DNA from: Rhodospirillales bacterium
GTDB taxonomy: Bacteria; Pseudomonadota; Alphaproteobacteria; Rhodospirillales; Casp-alpha2
Assembly (NCBI GenBank): GCA_021775095.1
Contig: JAJFII010000069.1
Coordinates: forward strand, 124,001 to 188,000
Length of the DNA: 64,000 nucleotides
Reading direction: 5' to 3'
Below are positions 46,575-52,801 of the stretch, piece by piece. Position numbers and translations under genes: made by a program. The notes under the pieces were generated by a model. It had not been told where the DNA came from, did not search any database, and was given only the letters and a program-made list of their open reading frames with translations. Numbering within the stretch: position 1 is the first letter of the stretch; each line of letters starts with the position of its first letter.

Positions 46575-46666
46575 GGCATCACCAGCATTGAAAGGGACAG
46601 GATGGTGAGCGTCAGGCCGAGCCAAATAGCGTGCTTAATTGCTCTGGTGTTGTGTGGATCTCTCAT
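46571..46666 (-). CDS. 31-residue single-helix membrane protein
   Basis: A very short frame starting MRDPHNTRAIKHAIW, followed by a hydrophobic stretch (about residues 14-30) rich in Leu, Ile and Ser. It starts with an ATGA overlap on the stop of the upstream gene and ends with another ATGA overlap on the exonuclease start. Such exact double coupling is unlikely by chance. The function is unknown; small membrane helices in phage early operons can act on host membranes. Confidence 0.6.
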   Translation of the reverse strand: MRDPHNTRAIKHAIWLGLTLTILSLSMLVMP

Positions 46667-47019
46667 GGCTGCGCCTTTGCTTTGGCGATGGCGGACTGAA
46701 CCTGCGCGAACGAAGAAACAAGATGCTCTGGGACAATCGCGCCTATTGATGTCAGCCTAGTTTCAAATTTATCCAGCGTGGTCTGCGCGGCCTCCAAAGC
46801 CTCCACCAGTTCCGCATTGATGTCCTTGAGCCGTTCGTTCTCTGCCTTGAGGACATCAGCAATCCCGGCGCTGCCTTCTGTAATTCCGGCCTCCTCAAGG
46901 CGGTCAGTCGCAACGTCTATTGCGGCGCAATATCCATCTGAAAACACATCTGTCGGCGTTCCTCCTTCGGCGTCTATCGTGCGCCAAAGCCCAGGAGTGT
47001 GCTTATCGTTGGTGTCCAT
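46663..47019 (-). CDS. Coiled-coil hypothetical phage protein
   Basis: A 118-residue protein. The N terminus (HTPGLWRTIDAEG) resembles small phage proteins with a sandwich-like start; the rest is a long helix with heptad character (IADVLKAENERLKDINAEL). The function is unknown. ATG at 47019 has GGAG 6 bases upstream. Confidence 0.65.
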   Translation of the reverse strand: MDTNDKHTPGLWRTIDAEGGTPTDVFSDGYCAAIDVATDRLEEAGITEGSAGIADVLKAENERLKDINAELVEALEAAQTTLDKFETRLTSIGAIVPEHLVSSFAQVQSAIAKAKAQP

Positions 47020-47030
47020 AACTATCTCCA

Positions 47031-47414
47031 TCACCAGTCTTGTCCGTGGGAGGCAAAGGCCTCGTTCATAATTTCTTCCTCAATACGTTCCTCTGTGGTC
47101 TCCGCGTCTGGTGCCGGGCTGTGTCGCTTGTGAACAACGCGCACTCCATGCCCTAGCTGTTTGCCAATTGAGGGGGCTTTGGGTGGCGCTTCGCCGCCGT
47201 ACATTTTCACTCTCAGCCCCCAACAGACAGCGGCCCACATGCTCGTCTTGGCGTGCTTCTCATTTACGTCCACCGGACGCTGGCGGCATTTGTAGGCGGC
47301 AGAGCAGGCCTTATCGCAAAACTTGCCCCATCCGCGTTTGTGGTCGGCAAGGCGCACATCGATTAAGTCGCCACATGCTAAACAGTTCTTTTTGACCATT
47401 ATCGGGTTAGGCAT
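47031..47414 (-). CDS. Zinc-finger hypothetical phage protein
   Basis: A 127-residue protein. CLACGDLIDV and GKFCDKACSAAYKCRQRP form a Cys4-type site like those of small DNA- or RNA-binding phage proteins; the C-terminal third is acidic. It was not assigned to a family. AGAGGA lies 7 bases before ATG. The inverted-repeat element at 47429-47560 ends 15 bases upstream. Confidence 0.65.
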   Translation of the reverse strand: MPNPIMVKKNCLACGDLIDVRLADHKRGWGKFCDKACSAAYKCRQRPVDVNEKHAKTSMWAAVCWGLRVKMYGGEAPPKAPSIGKQLGHGVRVVHKRHSPAPDAETTEERIEEEIMNEAFASHGQDW

Positions 47415-47428
47415 CTCGTTTCCTCTCT

Positions 47429-47560
47429 CAGTTCTTTGCAGTGCGGGCCAGACTTCGAATTTTACTGGCTTGCCCTAACTCCCGGCTAAATTGGGAGGCC
47501 CTTGGGTCGGGTAACATCTCACCGGCATTTCCTTCAATGCTGCCGCACTGCAAAGAACTG
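47429..47560. repeat. 132-bp element with 18-bp perfect terminal inverted repeats
   Basis: CAGTTCTTTGCAGTGCGG at 47429-47446 is repeated as its exact complement at 47543-47560. TCT flanks both outer ends and could be a 3-bp target duplication. It lies between two early genes and carries no credible gene. It could be a MITE-like non-autonomous element, or the stem of a long RNA hairpin in the early mRNA. Confidence 0.7.
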
Positions 47561-47564
47561 TCTC

Positions 47565-47792
47565 CTATCCAAAAACGCGCCTGACAAACCCGTGTCGTGG
47601 GCACTCGTAAAACCTGCCTTCTTCTTGAACTCTCTTCTTTAGTCGGCCTCCACATTTCGGGCATGAAGGGCCGGATTTCTTCTTCGTGAAGGCTGACTCT
47701 TTAATTGATGTCTCAGCCCTTACGTCTCGAATCAAACTTCGAAGTGATACGGAGGGGAAATCGACCTTACGCATAGTGCTATCCTTGGCCAT
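47565..47792 (-). CDS. Small zinc-ribbon phage protein
   Basis: A 75-residue basic protein. Its C-terminal part CPKCGGRLKKRVQ and FYECPRHGFVRRVFG gives a CPxC...CPxH zinc ribbon. A GGAGG ribosome site is 8 bases before ATG at 47792. A perfect hairpin lies just upstream and the inverted-repeat element begins five bases after its stop. Confidence 0.7.
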   Translation of the reverse strand: MAKDSTMRKVDFPSVSLRSLIRDVRAETSIKESAFTKKKSGPSCPKCGGRLKKRVQEEGRFYECPRHGFVRRVFG

Positions 47793-47811
47793 TCTCTTCC
47801 CCTCCATCACA

Positions 47812-47841
47812 ACACGGACAAATCCTTTGTTTTGTCCGTGT
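47812..47841. repeat. 11-bp hairpin upstream of zinc-ribbon gene
   Basis: ACACGGACAAA and TTTGTCCGTGT pair perfectly around an 8-base loop. It sits in the leader between the 47908-48330 gene and the zinc-ribbon gene. It may be an operator, an RNase processing site or an attenuator. Confidence 0.5.
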
Positions 47842-47907
47842 GCAGCGAATGCTGCGCACTCTGCCCCTCCCCTGGATAAGCACGGGGTAAGGGCAAATCC
47901 CCTCCGA

Positions 47908-48330
47908 TTACTTGTTGAATTCGATTGCTTCTATAAGCTTGTAGTCGTCGCCCATCGTTGCTTTTAAATCAGCGGCTACAGATTCTCGCGCACGCGCACG
48001 ATCACCTTCATTTAGCTTTTCCATTAACGCCTTTTCACCGGCGATGTTGCTTTCATAGGTAGTGAAATCTGCTCGACCAGCTATCCACTTCACCTCTTTG
48101 GTGCGTTCAAAGTCTGGGTCCACATCCACCTGAACAACTTTGTTTGTTGTGAAGCCCAAGCGAGATTTCGCGGGTACGATTACAATGTCGTTAACTTCAA
48201 TATCTTGATCGAATGTTTTGTAAAAGATTCCCTTAGATGCGTCGTCACCGTCGTTGTAAACGGCTATAATTCCTCGGACGCTGTTATCGACTGCGAATAC
48301 TGCTAATGATTTGTTTTTGATTGCTGACAT
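47908..48330 (-). CDS. Hypothetical phage protein
   Basis: A 140-residue, mostly beta-rich acidic protein (start MSAIKNKSLAVFAVDNSVRG) with a helical end; no family was recognised. GGAG lies 8 bases before ATG. It is part of the leftward early operon but is separated from both neighbours by non-coding gaps that each contain a hairpin. Confidence 0.65.
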   Translation of the reverse strand: MSAIKNKSLAVFAVDNSVRGIIAVYNDGDDASKGIFYKTFDQDIEVNDIVIVPAKSRLGFTTNKVVQVDVDPDFERTKEVKWIAGRADFTTYESNIAGEKALMEKLNEGDRARARESVAADLKATMGDDYKLIEAIEFNK

Positions 48331-48381
48331 GAATAAAACTCCTTGTTGTCATCCGATTGTTAAAATTCTTACCCACCCCGA

Positions 48382-48407
48382 AACCGGACCATAAAGGATG
48401 TCCGGTT
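48382..48407. repeat. 8-bp hairpin in early operon
   Basis: AACCGGAC and GTCCGGTT pair perfectly around a 10-base loop in the gap between two early genes. No T-tract follows on either side, so an RNA-processing or binding site is as likely as termination. Confidence 0.4.
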
Positions 48408-48447
48408 AAGGGCACGGTGGATTAGGCCGCGAATGGGGGAGGGGTTG

Positions 48448-48747
48448 TTATGCGGATTGCAGCGGTACAATGGTCGGCGTGTGGTCGCGCTCGAACATTG
48501 TCCTTGTCTCATGGGCCTGGCGGAATTGCTGGCGGATACCTGAGACAACAGCTTCAAATTCGGCCTCTGTCATGGTGCAGGTATTGGAGTCTTCGAGAAA
48601 TTCGTCAGTGCCGTTAAAGCCGGCACGTTGCGGCCGGAACTCAATCTGACCCGTGCCGTCTTCGACACCGACCGTCACCACTAATCCGGTGTCGTTTTCA
48701 AACTCAATCTTCGCACTGGTTTTTACTTCGTGGTCATGGACTCTCAT
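48448..48747 (-). CDS. Hypothetical phage protein
   Basis: A 99-residue acidic protein (opening MRVHDHEVKTSAKIEFEND) with alternating strands and a C-terminal helix. It was not recognised. Its ATG overlaps the preceding stop by four bases (ATGA), so translation is coupled to the first gene of the operon. Confidence 0.65.
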   Translation of the reverse strand: MRVHDHEVKTSAKIEFENDTGLVVTVGVEDGTGQIEFRPQRAGFNGTDEFLEDSNTCTMTEAEFEAVVSGIRQQFRQAHETRTMFERDHTPTIVPLQSA

Positions 48748-48977
48748 TGAATTGATCCCTTGTGGTTTAGCTTCGAGTTAAACGCGGCCATGGAGCGGTT
48801 GTAGGAGGTCCTTTGATCCACCGTAATCGGGCGAAACGTGTAACCACGACTTTTGTAAAGAGGATAAAGGACGACGTAATCAGCCCACTCGCTGTCGCCG
48901 TTTACGACGATAAACATGTCAGTATCGTTCAGAACTGAAATCCAGCTTTCGGCGGTGGGGGTTTGATCGAGTGGCAT
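48744..48977 (-). CDS. First gene of the leftward early operon, hypothetical
   Basis: A 77-residue protein (opening MPLDQTPTAESWISVLND) of unknown function. GGAG is 7 bases before ATG, and the PL promoter with its operator is about 27 bases upstream. As the first PL gene it would be made first on induction, the position of anti-termination or host-takeover proteins in lambdoid phages; no sequence similarity supports a specific role. Confidence 0.65.
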   Translation of the reverse strand: MPLDQTPTAESWISVLNDTDMFIVVNGDSEWADYVVLYPLYKSRGYTFRPITVDQRTSYNRSMAAFNSKLNHKGSIQ

Positions 48978-49003
48978 TTTCTATCTCCGTTATAGGGGAG
49001 ATA

Positions 49004-49031
49004 ATATTACACAAAACGTGAAACTAAACAA
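49004..49031 (-). promoter_or_regulatory. PL early promoter with repressor operator
   Basis: On the minus strand, TTGTTT (49026-49031) and TAATAT (49004-49009) are 16 bases apart. The operator-like sequence ATTACACAAAACGTGAAA (read on plus, 49006-49023) fills the spacer and -10. It agrees at 17 of 18 positions with the PR site. It should drive the leftward early operon. The whole 48978-49296 stretch holds no gene. Confidence 0.75.
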
Positions 49032-49040
49032 TATAAAAAG

Positions 49041-49056
49041 TAACAAAAAGTGAAAC
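49041..49056. promoter_or_regulatory. Second, weaker operator upstream of PL
   Basis: TAACAAAAAGTGAAAC resembles the PL and PR operators (13 of 18 aligned positions with the neighbouring site). It lies just upstream of the PL -35, as a second repressor site would. Confidence 0.45.
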
Positions 49057-49084
49057 TATTTATTATTCACTGAAACCCAAACAC

Positions 49085-49106
49085 AAAAAACCCGCACGGG
49101 GCGGGG
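49085..49106 (-). terminator. Repressor transcript terminator
   Basis: On the minus strand a short GC stem (CCCGC/GCGGG) is followed by six T. It lies about 190 bases after the repressor stop and before PL, so it likely keeps repressor mRNA from running into the early operon. Nothing else is seen between it and the repressor stop. Confidence 0.65.
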
Positions 49107-49296
49107 CTTTATAATTGCTTAATGGTGCTATTTTTGCGGGAATCGTTGAGAGTGCATCGCCCACTCGTGCCTAACCCAGGTTTTAACAGACGTTCGGCCG
49201 GACTCATGAAAGGTCGCTGTGAGAGTTGCCGTCGAAAAAGACGATTAACCGGTGTTTAAACGATTGTTCTCAGAAATGGAGTTGTCATTTTGTCCA

Positions 49297-49962
49297 TTAT
49301 CCACCAATCAATTCGCCGGCAGGAACAACCACGTCTACTGATTTTACCTTTTCGACGGCTATTTCAATGCTCTGCTCATAGTCTGGATTGTAAGATGAGA
49401 ACACATATATCGATGGGGTTTTCTTCATGTAGACTTTGAGCATCGCTCGCTGGATTCCACCTCTGCCATCGTGCAGTTGAACAACGACGTCACATCCATG
49501 CCTGGGCTTTAGTTTGGTGTCCACATACACGGTTTCTCCGGGGAAAAACCTCGGTGTCATGCTCTCACCTGACGCTTTTACGGCGTAAACATCGTCCCGA
49601 CCGCTCCAGATCGGCGGCCGCTTAATCATAAAAGTGTCTGTGAATTCCATATAATCACCATCGCCGCACTCGACAGTCCCGTACACGGGCAAATCAGTGG
49701 TCATTTCTGCTGCTGCGGGGATGTTGATAGGGGTTTGTGACACGATTGCGTTCATTTCTAGGCTTTGTTGCGCGTTCCCAGAAAAGACAAGATCTACCGG
49801 TGAGCATTTTAATATTGGTGCCAGCTTTTCGGCGCTCTTCTTCGTTATCGCCTTTTGCTCCGTCTCCATTTGAGCAATCAACGACTTGCTGAGCCCAGAT
49901 AAGTTGGCCAGTTCTTCCTGAGTAATGTTTATCGCATTTCTGAGTCGAGCGAGTACGTTCAT
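49297..49962 (-). CDS. Prophage repressor, HTH plus S24 peptidase (CI-like)
   Basis: A 221-residue repressor. The N-terminal HTH_3 domain is at ITQEELANLSGLSKSLIAQM. The C-terminal LexA-like peptidase has Ser134 in SGESMTP and Lys176 in AMLKVYM. The likely self-cleavage bond is Cys99-Gly100 in TVECGDG, the residue pair also cut in UmuD. It should hold lysogeny by blocking PL and PR and be lost by RecA-stimulated cleavage. ATG at 49962 is 6 bases after a -10 box, so the mRNA is probably leaderless. Confidence 0.92.
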   Translation of the reverse strand: MNVLARLRNAINITQEELANLSGLSKSLIAQMETEQKAITKKSAEKLAPILKCSPVDLVFSGNAQQSLEMNAIVSQTPINIPAAAEMTTDLPVYGTVECGDGDYMEFTDTFMIKRPPIWSGRDDVYAVKASGESMTPRFFPGETVYVDTKLKPRHGCDVVVQLHDGRGGIQRAMLKVYMKKTPSIYVFSSYNPDYEQSIEIAVEKVKSVDVVVPAGELIGG

Positions 49963-49968
49963 ATTCAA

Positions 49969-49996
49969 ATTCTACACATAGTGTGAATAGTGTCAC
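49969..49996 (-). promoter_or_regulatory. PRM-like repressor promoter with operator
   Basis: On the minus strand GTGACA (49991-49996), a 16-base spacer and TAGAAT (49969-49974) lie so that the repressor ATG would be near +1, as in lambda PRM. A divergent copy of the operator (TCTACACATAGTGTGAA on plus, 49971-49987) covers it, allowing autoregulation. Confidence 0.65.
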
Positions 49997-50006
49997 GAAA
50001 AAGATA

Positions 50007-50035
50007 TTGACGAAATTTCACGTTTCGTGTAATTA
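50007..50035 (+). promoter_or_regulatory. PR promoter with repressor operator
   Basis: TTGACG (50007-50012), a 17-base spacer and TAATTA (50030-50035) precede the Cro-like ATG by six bases. The operator TTTCACGTTTCGTGTAAT (50016-50033) fills the spacer and -10, exactly as at PL. Confidence 0.75.
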
Positions 50036-50041
50036 ATTTTT

Positions 50042-50245
50042 ATGACCAACATATCACAAATCGTAAAACTTTTCGGAGGCGTAAGTAAACTGGCGTCTGT
50101 TTCTACGGAGTTCACTCCTCAAATGGTCGCAAATTGGCGCTCCCGTGAATCTATTCCGGCAAAGCACATACCGATCATTCTGAAAGCGGCTCGGGAACTC
50201 GGGATTAAACTCTCCTACGCTGATTTCTTTGAGGACGCAGCCTGA
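50042..50245 (+). CDS. Cro-like DNA-binding protein
   Basis: A 67-residue protein, first rightward gene after the switch. GGVSKLASVSTEFTPQMVANW gives a helix-turn-helix like Cro/YdaS-type phage regulators that repress their own early promoters. There is no ribosome site; the -10 of PR ends six bases before ATG, so a leaderless mRNA is likely. Divergent from the S24 repressor, it is the lytic partner of the switch. Confidence 0.85.
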   Translation: MTNISQIVKLFGGVSKLASVSTEFTPQMVANWRSRESIPAKHIPIILKAARELGIKLSYADFFEDAA

Positions 50246-50256
50246 TGTTCTCGATC

Positions 50257-50439
50257 CTACCGCGTCCGTTCATTCAACAACATCGCTACGGTGCTACCGA
50301 TTTTCAGCGCTTCTCGGTCTTCGGAGATTTGCGCCGCATAGATCAGATCGTAGGCCGCCTGGAAGAGGGCATTAAGCGCCTCGTCAACCGATTGGGTCGT
50401 AGGATTTTTGTAAGTGGTGACAAGTTGCGTGATTTGCAT
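50257..50439 (-). CDS. Possible antisense-strand small protein
   Basis: A 60-residue frame (opening MQITQLVTTYKNPTTQSVDE) on the minus strand between cro and the CII-like gene. Its composition is like a folded helical protein, while the overlapping plus-strand frame is Arg-rich and looks like a shadow. No ribosome site is clear and no family was recognised. If real, it would be read against the PR transcript. Confidence 0.35.
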   Translation of the reverse strand: MQITQLVTTYKNPTTQSVDEALNALFQAAYDLIYAAQISEDREALKIGSTVAMLLNERTR

Positions 50440-50500
50440 GAGCGGACCGTCGCACACGGAAAATAAAAAAAGAAGTGTAAAAAACAGGAGTTTTTACAGA

Positions 50501-50992
50501 ATGACCAAATCAAAAGATTTTTACACTTTATCCGGGGTCGTGGGCCGGGCTATCGATTTTCTTACCAAGAACGGTGTTTCTGATGCGATCGGCGTTAGCC
50601 GCGATAGTTCCATTGTCTATCAATATGCCGATGGCGATAACGCCACCGTTCTTAAAGATGTTAATCAGCTTGAACGACTTGATATCGCGTGCTTGTCGGC
50701 TGGCAAATCTCCACCCTTTTTAACTTATTACGCTCGACGAATTGGATCCGTAGAGCGTCCCGGTGGTGAACTGGATGACCGCGTACTTAAGCTCGTAGAT
50801 GTGGTTGGCACTCTTGTCGAACACCATCGGAAAGCTCGAAAGCCTGATAGTCCAAATGGTTCAGGCTATTCGAAATGCGAAGAAGTTACAGCCGAAGAAA
50901 TCATGCAGGAGCTATACGAAGTCTTCGGCGAAGTTAAGCAGGGGATTGCAGATGAGGTGAACCCAATATCAATGGGTGCCGCTGCAGAATGA
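50501..50992 (+). CDS. CII-like phage regulatory protein
   Basis: A 163-residue protein. FYTLSGVVGRAIDFLTKNGVSDAIGVSRD to LKDVNQLERLDIACLSAG resembles a helix-turn-helix protein of the CII/regulatory type that follows Cro in temperate phages; the rest is helical with a Glu/Val-rich end. GGAG lies 11 bases before ATG at 50501. A two-hairpin region separates it from the replication operon. The function is inferred from place and fold only. Confidence 0.65.
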   Translation: MTKSKDFYTLSGVVGRAIDFLTKNGVSDAIGVSRDSSIVYQYADGDNATVLKDVNQLERLDIACLSAGKSPPFLTYYARRIGSVERPGGELDDRVLKLVDVVGTLVEHHRKARKPDSPNGSGYSKCEEVTAEEIMQELYEVFGEVKQGIADEVNPISMGAAAE

Positions 50993-51035
50993 CAAACATC
51001 CCCGCAACAAAATTCGGGTTGGTAGCCCGGATACT

Positions 51036-51108
51036 GAGGGCAACCCTCCGCCCTCAAACTCCCTGTTTAAACTTGGCCGGATCGTCTTAGGGCGGTCCGG
51101 TTCTTTCT
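51036..51108 (+). terminator. Two tandem hairpins, tR-like region
   Basis: A 7-bp perfect stem TGAGGGC/GCCCTCA (51036-51057) is followed by an 8-bp stem CCGGATCG/CGGTCCGG (51077-51100) and then TTCTTTCT. This is a plausible attenuator between the CII-like gene and the replication operon, like lambda tR1. Confidence 0.45.
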
Positions 51109-51124
51109 ATAATGGAGAAACCGA

Positions 51125-51538
51125 ATGACGGAAGAACCGAATCGATTACATAACGTAGCGGCGATTAATCAAACGATTAATGACAACTTCAAGAAAATCC
51201 TGGACCTTGAATCCCACATTGCCGAATTGATGGAAGAACACATCAAGCCTCTCAAAAAAGAGGTGTCCAAAATCAAGAAAACGAATTCTGCGGATACCGG
51301 TGTAGACAGCACTGATTTAACGCTGTTCTACAAAATTTATAAACGCCAGGAATTGGCGAAAGTCCTCGAAGACGAAGATGATCGCGGGCGAATTGCCGAC
51401 AACCTTCGAACAGCATTCGGCGCCATGGTCAGTGGCCAAACCCTCGACTTTATTGACGTGTTGGAAAATGGCCATACGCCTCAGGTCGCGGCAAATGATC
51501 AGGCAGAAATCGACGCTGAAGAAGCGGCGGTCAAATAA
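51125..51538 (+). CDS. Coiled-coil hypothetical phage protein
   Basis: A 137-residue acidic protein. A long helix (NDNFKKILDLESHIAELMEE) precedes a Lys-rich patch, and the C terminus is acidic. The layout is like small DNA-associated proteins but no family is certain. GGAG is 6-7 bases before ATG. It overlaps the resolvase gene by one base (TAATG). Confidence 0.65.
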   Translation: MTEEPNRLHNVAAINQTINDNFKKILDLESHIAELMEEHIKPLKKEVSKIKKTNSADTGVDSTDLTLFYKIYKRQELAKVLEDEDDRGRIADNLRTAFGAMVSGQTLDFIDVLENGHTPQVAANDQAEIDAEEAAVK

Positions 51539-52053
51539 TGGCGTTTTCGACCATAAAATCCATGGCAGAGCGCGTTCGGGAACAAGACCCTGCAGCGCGT
51601 CTCTACCTTGGTGTCGATTTCGGGACCAGAATGGGTCTGGCGATCCGCCATTTAGATGGTCGCTACGCCCATTCAATGGTCCAGTTTTCCAAAGGCAGCC
51701 ATCCAGGGGTCAAGTTCAAAAATTTCCGAGGGTGGTTGACCCAAACCAAAAATGCCCATGGCCTGTTTGATCGAGTCTTTTTTGAGCGCATAGATTTTTC
51801 GAATTACACGGAAGCTGCCCGGTCGACTTTTGGCTTTGAGGCGACGTTGCTCGCCTGGTGTTGCCTTTACAATATCGCGGTAACCCCAATCGCAAACGGC
51901 ACCCATAAGAAATTCACTGCTGGCCATGGCCGCGCAGACAAAGAACAGACGATGCAAGCGCTCCGCGATCTCGGACATCAAGTGTTCGACGATAACGCTG
52001 CCGACGCGCTCTCGATTCTGCGATGCGGGCTTCAGGACAGGAGCCCGATATGA
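51538..52053 (+). CDS. RuvC-like Holliday junction resolvase
   Basis: A 171-residue RNase H-fold nuclease. Asp27 in GVDFGTRMGLA, Glu83 in FFERIDF, and DDNAADALSI (Asp151/152, Asp156) give the acidic RuvC catalytic set. Phage versions resolve branched replication and recombination intermediates. It overlaps the following J-domain gene (ATGA). Confidence 0.88.
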   Translation: MAFSTIKSMAERVREQDPAARLYLGVDFGTRMGLAIRHLDGRYAHSMVQFSKGSHPGVKFKNFRGWLTQTKNAHGLFDRVFFERIDFSNYTEAARSTFGFEATLLAWCCLYNIAVTPIANGTHKKFTAGHGRADKEQTMQALRDLGHQVFDDNAADALSILRCGLQDRSPI

Positions 52054-52631
52054 CCGAAGCTTATCCCCTCCAATGGCCTGAACACCGACCCCGCACAAAT
52101 CGCCGGGAGAGATCAAGGTTCGAGACTACACAGAATATCGCCCAGCATGCTTTACTGGATGAAATCAGACGCCTTGGCGGCTCCAACGCTGTGATATCAA
52201 CGAACGTAGAACTCCGCCTTGACGGAATGCCGTATGCAAGCCGACGCGCCCCAGATGATCCTGGTGTTGCTGTCTACTTTTCTTACAAGAGCACTCCTGT
52301 TTGTTTTGCTTGCGATCGATGGGACCTGGTTCAGGACAACATACAAGCCATTCGAAAAACCATTGAAGCCCTGCGAGGCATCGCCCGTTGGGGAACCGGT
52401 GACATGATGGAAGCGGCGTTTCGAGGGTTCGAAGCGTTGCCGGCACCAAGCGAACGGAACTGGCGTGAAGTGATCGTAATGGATGGTGTCGTACCGGAGA
52501 CCGTTGGTCAATGCACGGCAATGTATAGGGCCCTGAGCAAGGAACGTCATCCCGACCACGGCGGCAACGATAACCTGATGTCGGAACTTAACGTCGCATA
52601 TGCCGACGCTAAAAAGGAACTTGGGTCATGA
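52050..52631 (+). CDS. J-domain phage protein
   Basis: A 193-residue protein. PLQWPEHRPRT and VYFSYKSTPVCFACDRWD form a conserved phage core, and the C terminus ends in a short J-domain with the HPD motif (KERHPDHGGND), the contact to DnaK. It probably recruits host DnaK for replication complex remodelling, as lambda phage uses the host chaperones (inference). The start at 52050 makes an ATGA overlap. Confidence 0.88.
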   Translation: MTEAYPLQWPEHRPRTNRRERSRFETTQNIAQHALLDEIRRLGGSNAVISTNVELRLDGMPYASRRAPDDPGVAVYFSYKSTPVCFACDRWDLVQDNIQAIRKTIEALRGIARWGTGDMMEAAFRGFEALPAPSERNWREVIVMDGVVPETVGQCTAMYRALSKERHPDHGGNDNLMSELNVAYADAKKELGS

Positions 52632-52801
52632 CCAAACCCCATGCCTACGACGTAGACCTTTATGAACATCACGGACCGGGGCTTGAAAAAGCCGCGCTGA
52701 TCGCCAAAGCGGTGAAACAGAACATCGTGACAGTCGGGAACCATAAAAGCCCCGTACTTGAGCCGTGCACGGTCCTCTGTGTCGATTGTGAGGGGGAGTG
52801 A
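52628..52801 (+). CDS. Small hypothetical phage protein
   Basis: A 57-residue protein opening MTKPHAYDVDLYEHHGPG and ending in a Cys pair (CVDC). It overlaps both neighbours (ATGA at the start, TGATG at the end), which supports it as real. No function is known. Confidence 0.7.
   Translation: MTKPHAYDVDLYEHHGPGLEKAALIAKAVKQNIVTVGNHKSPVLEPCTVLCVDCEGE

Noticed and set aside
47428-47664. Minus-strand frame spanning the inverted-repeat element
   Set aside because: It overlaps the better zinc-ribbon gene in another frame and crosses the 18-bp repeats.
50245-50466. Rightward frame right after cro
   Set aside because: It is Arg-rich and Phe-rich without a clear ribosome site; the opposite strand looks more protein-like.
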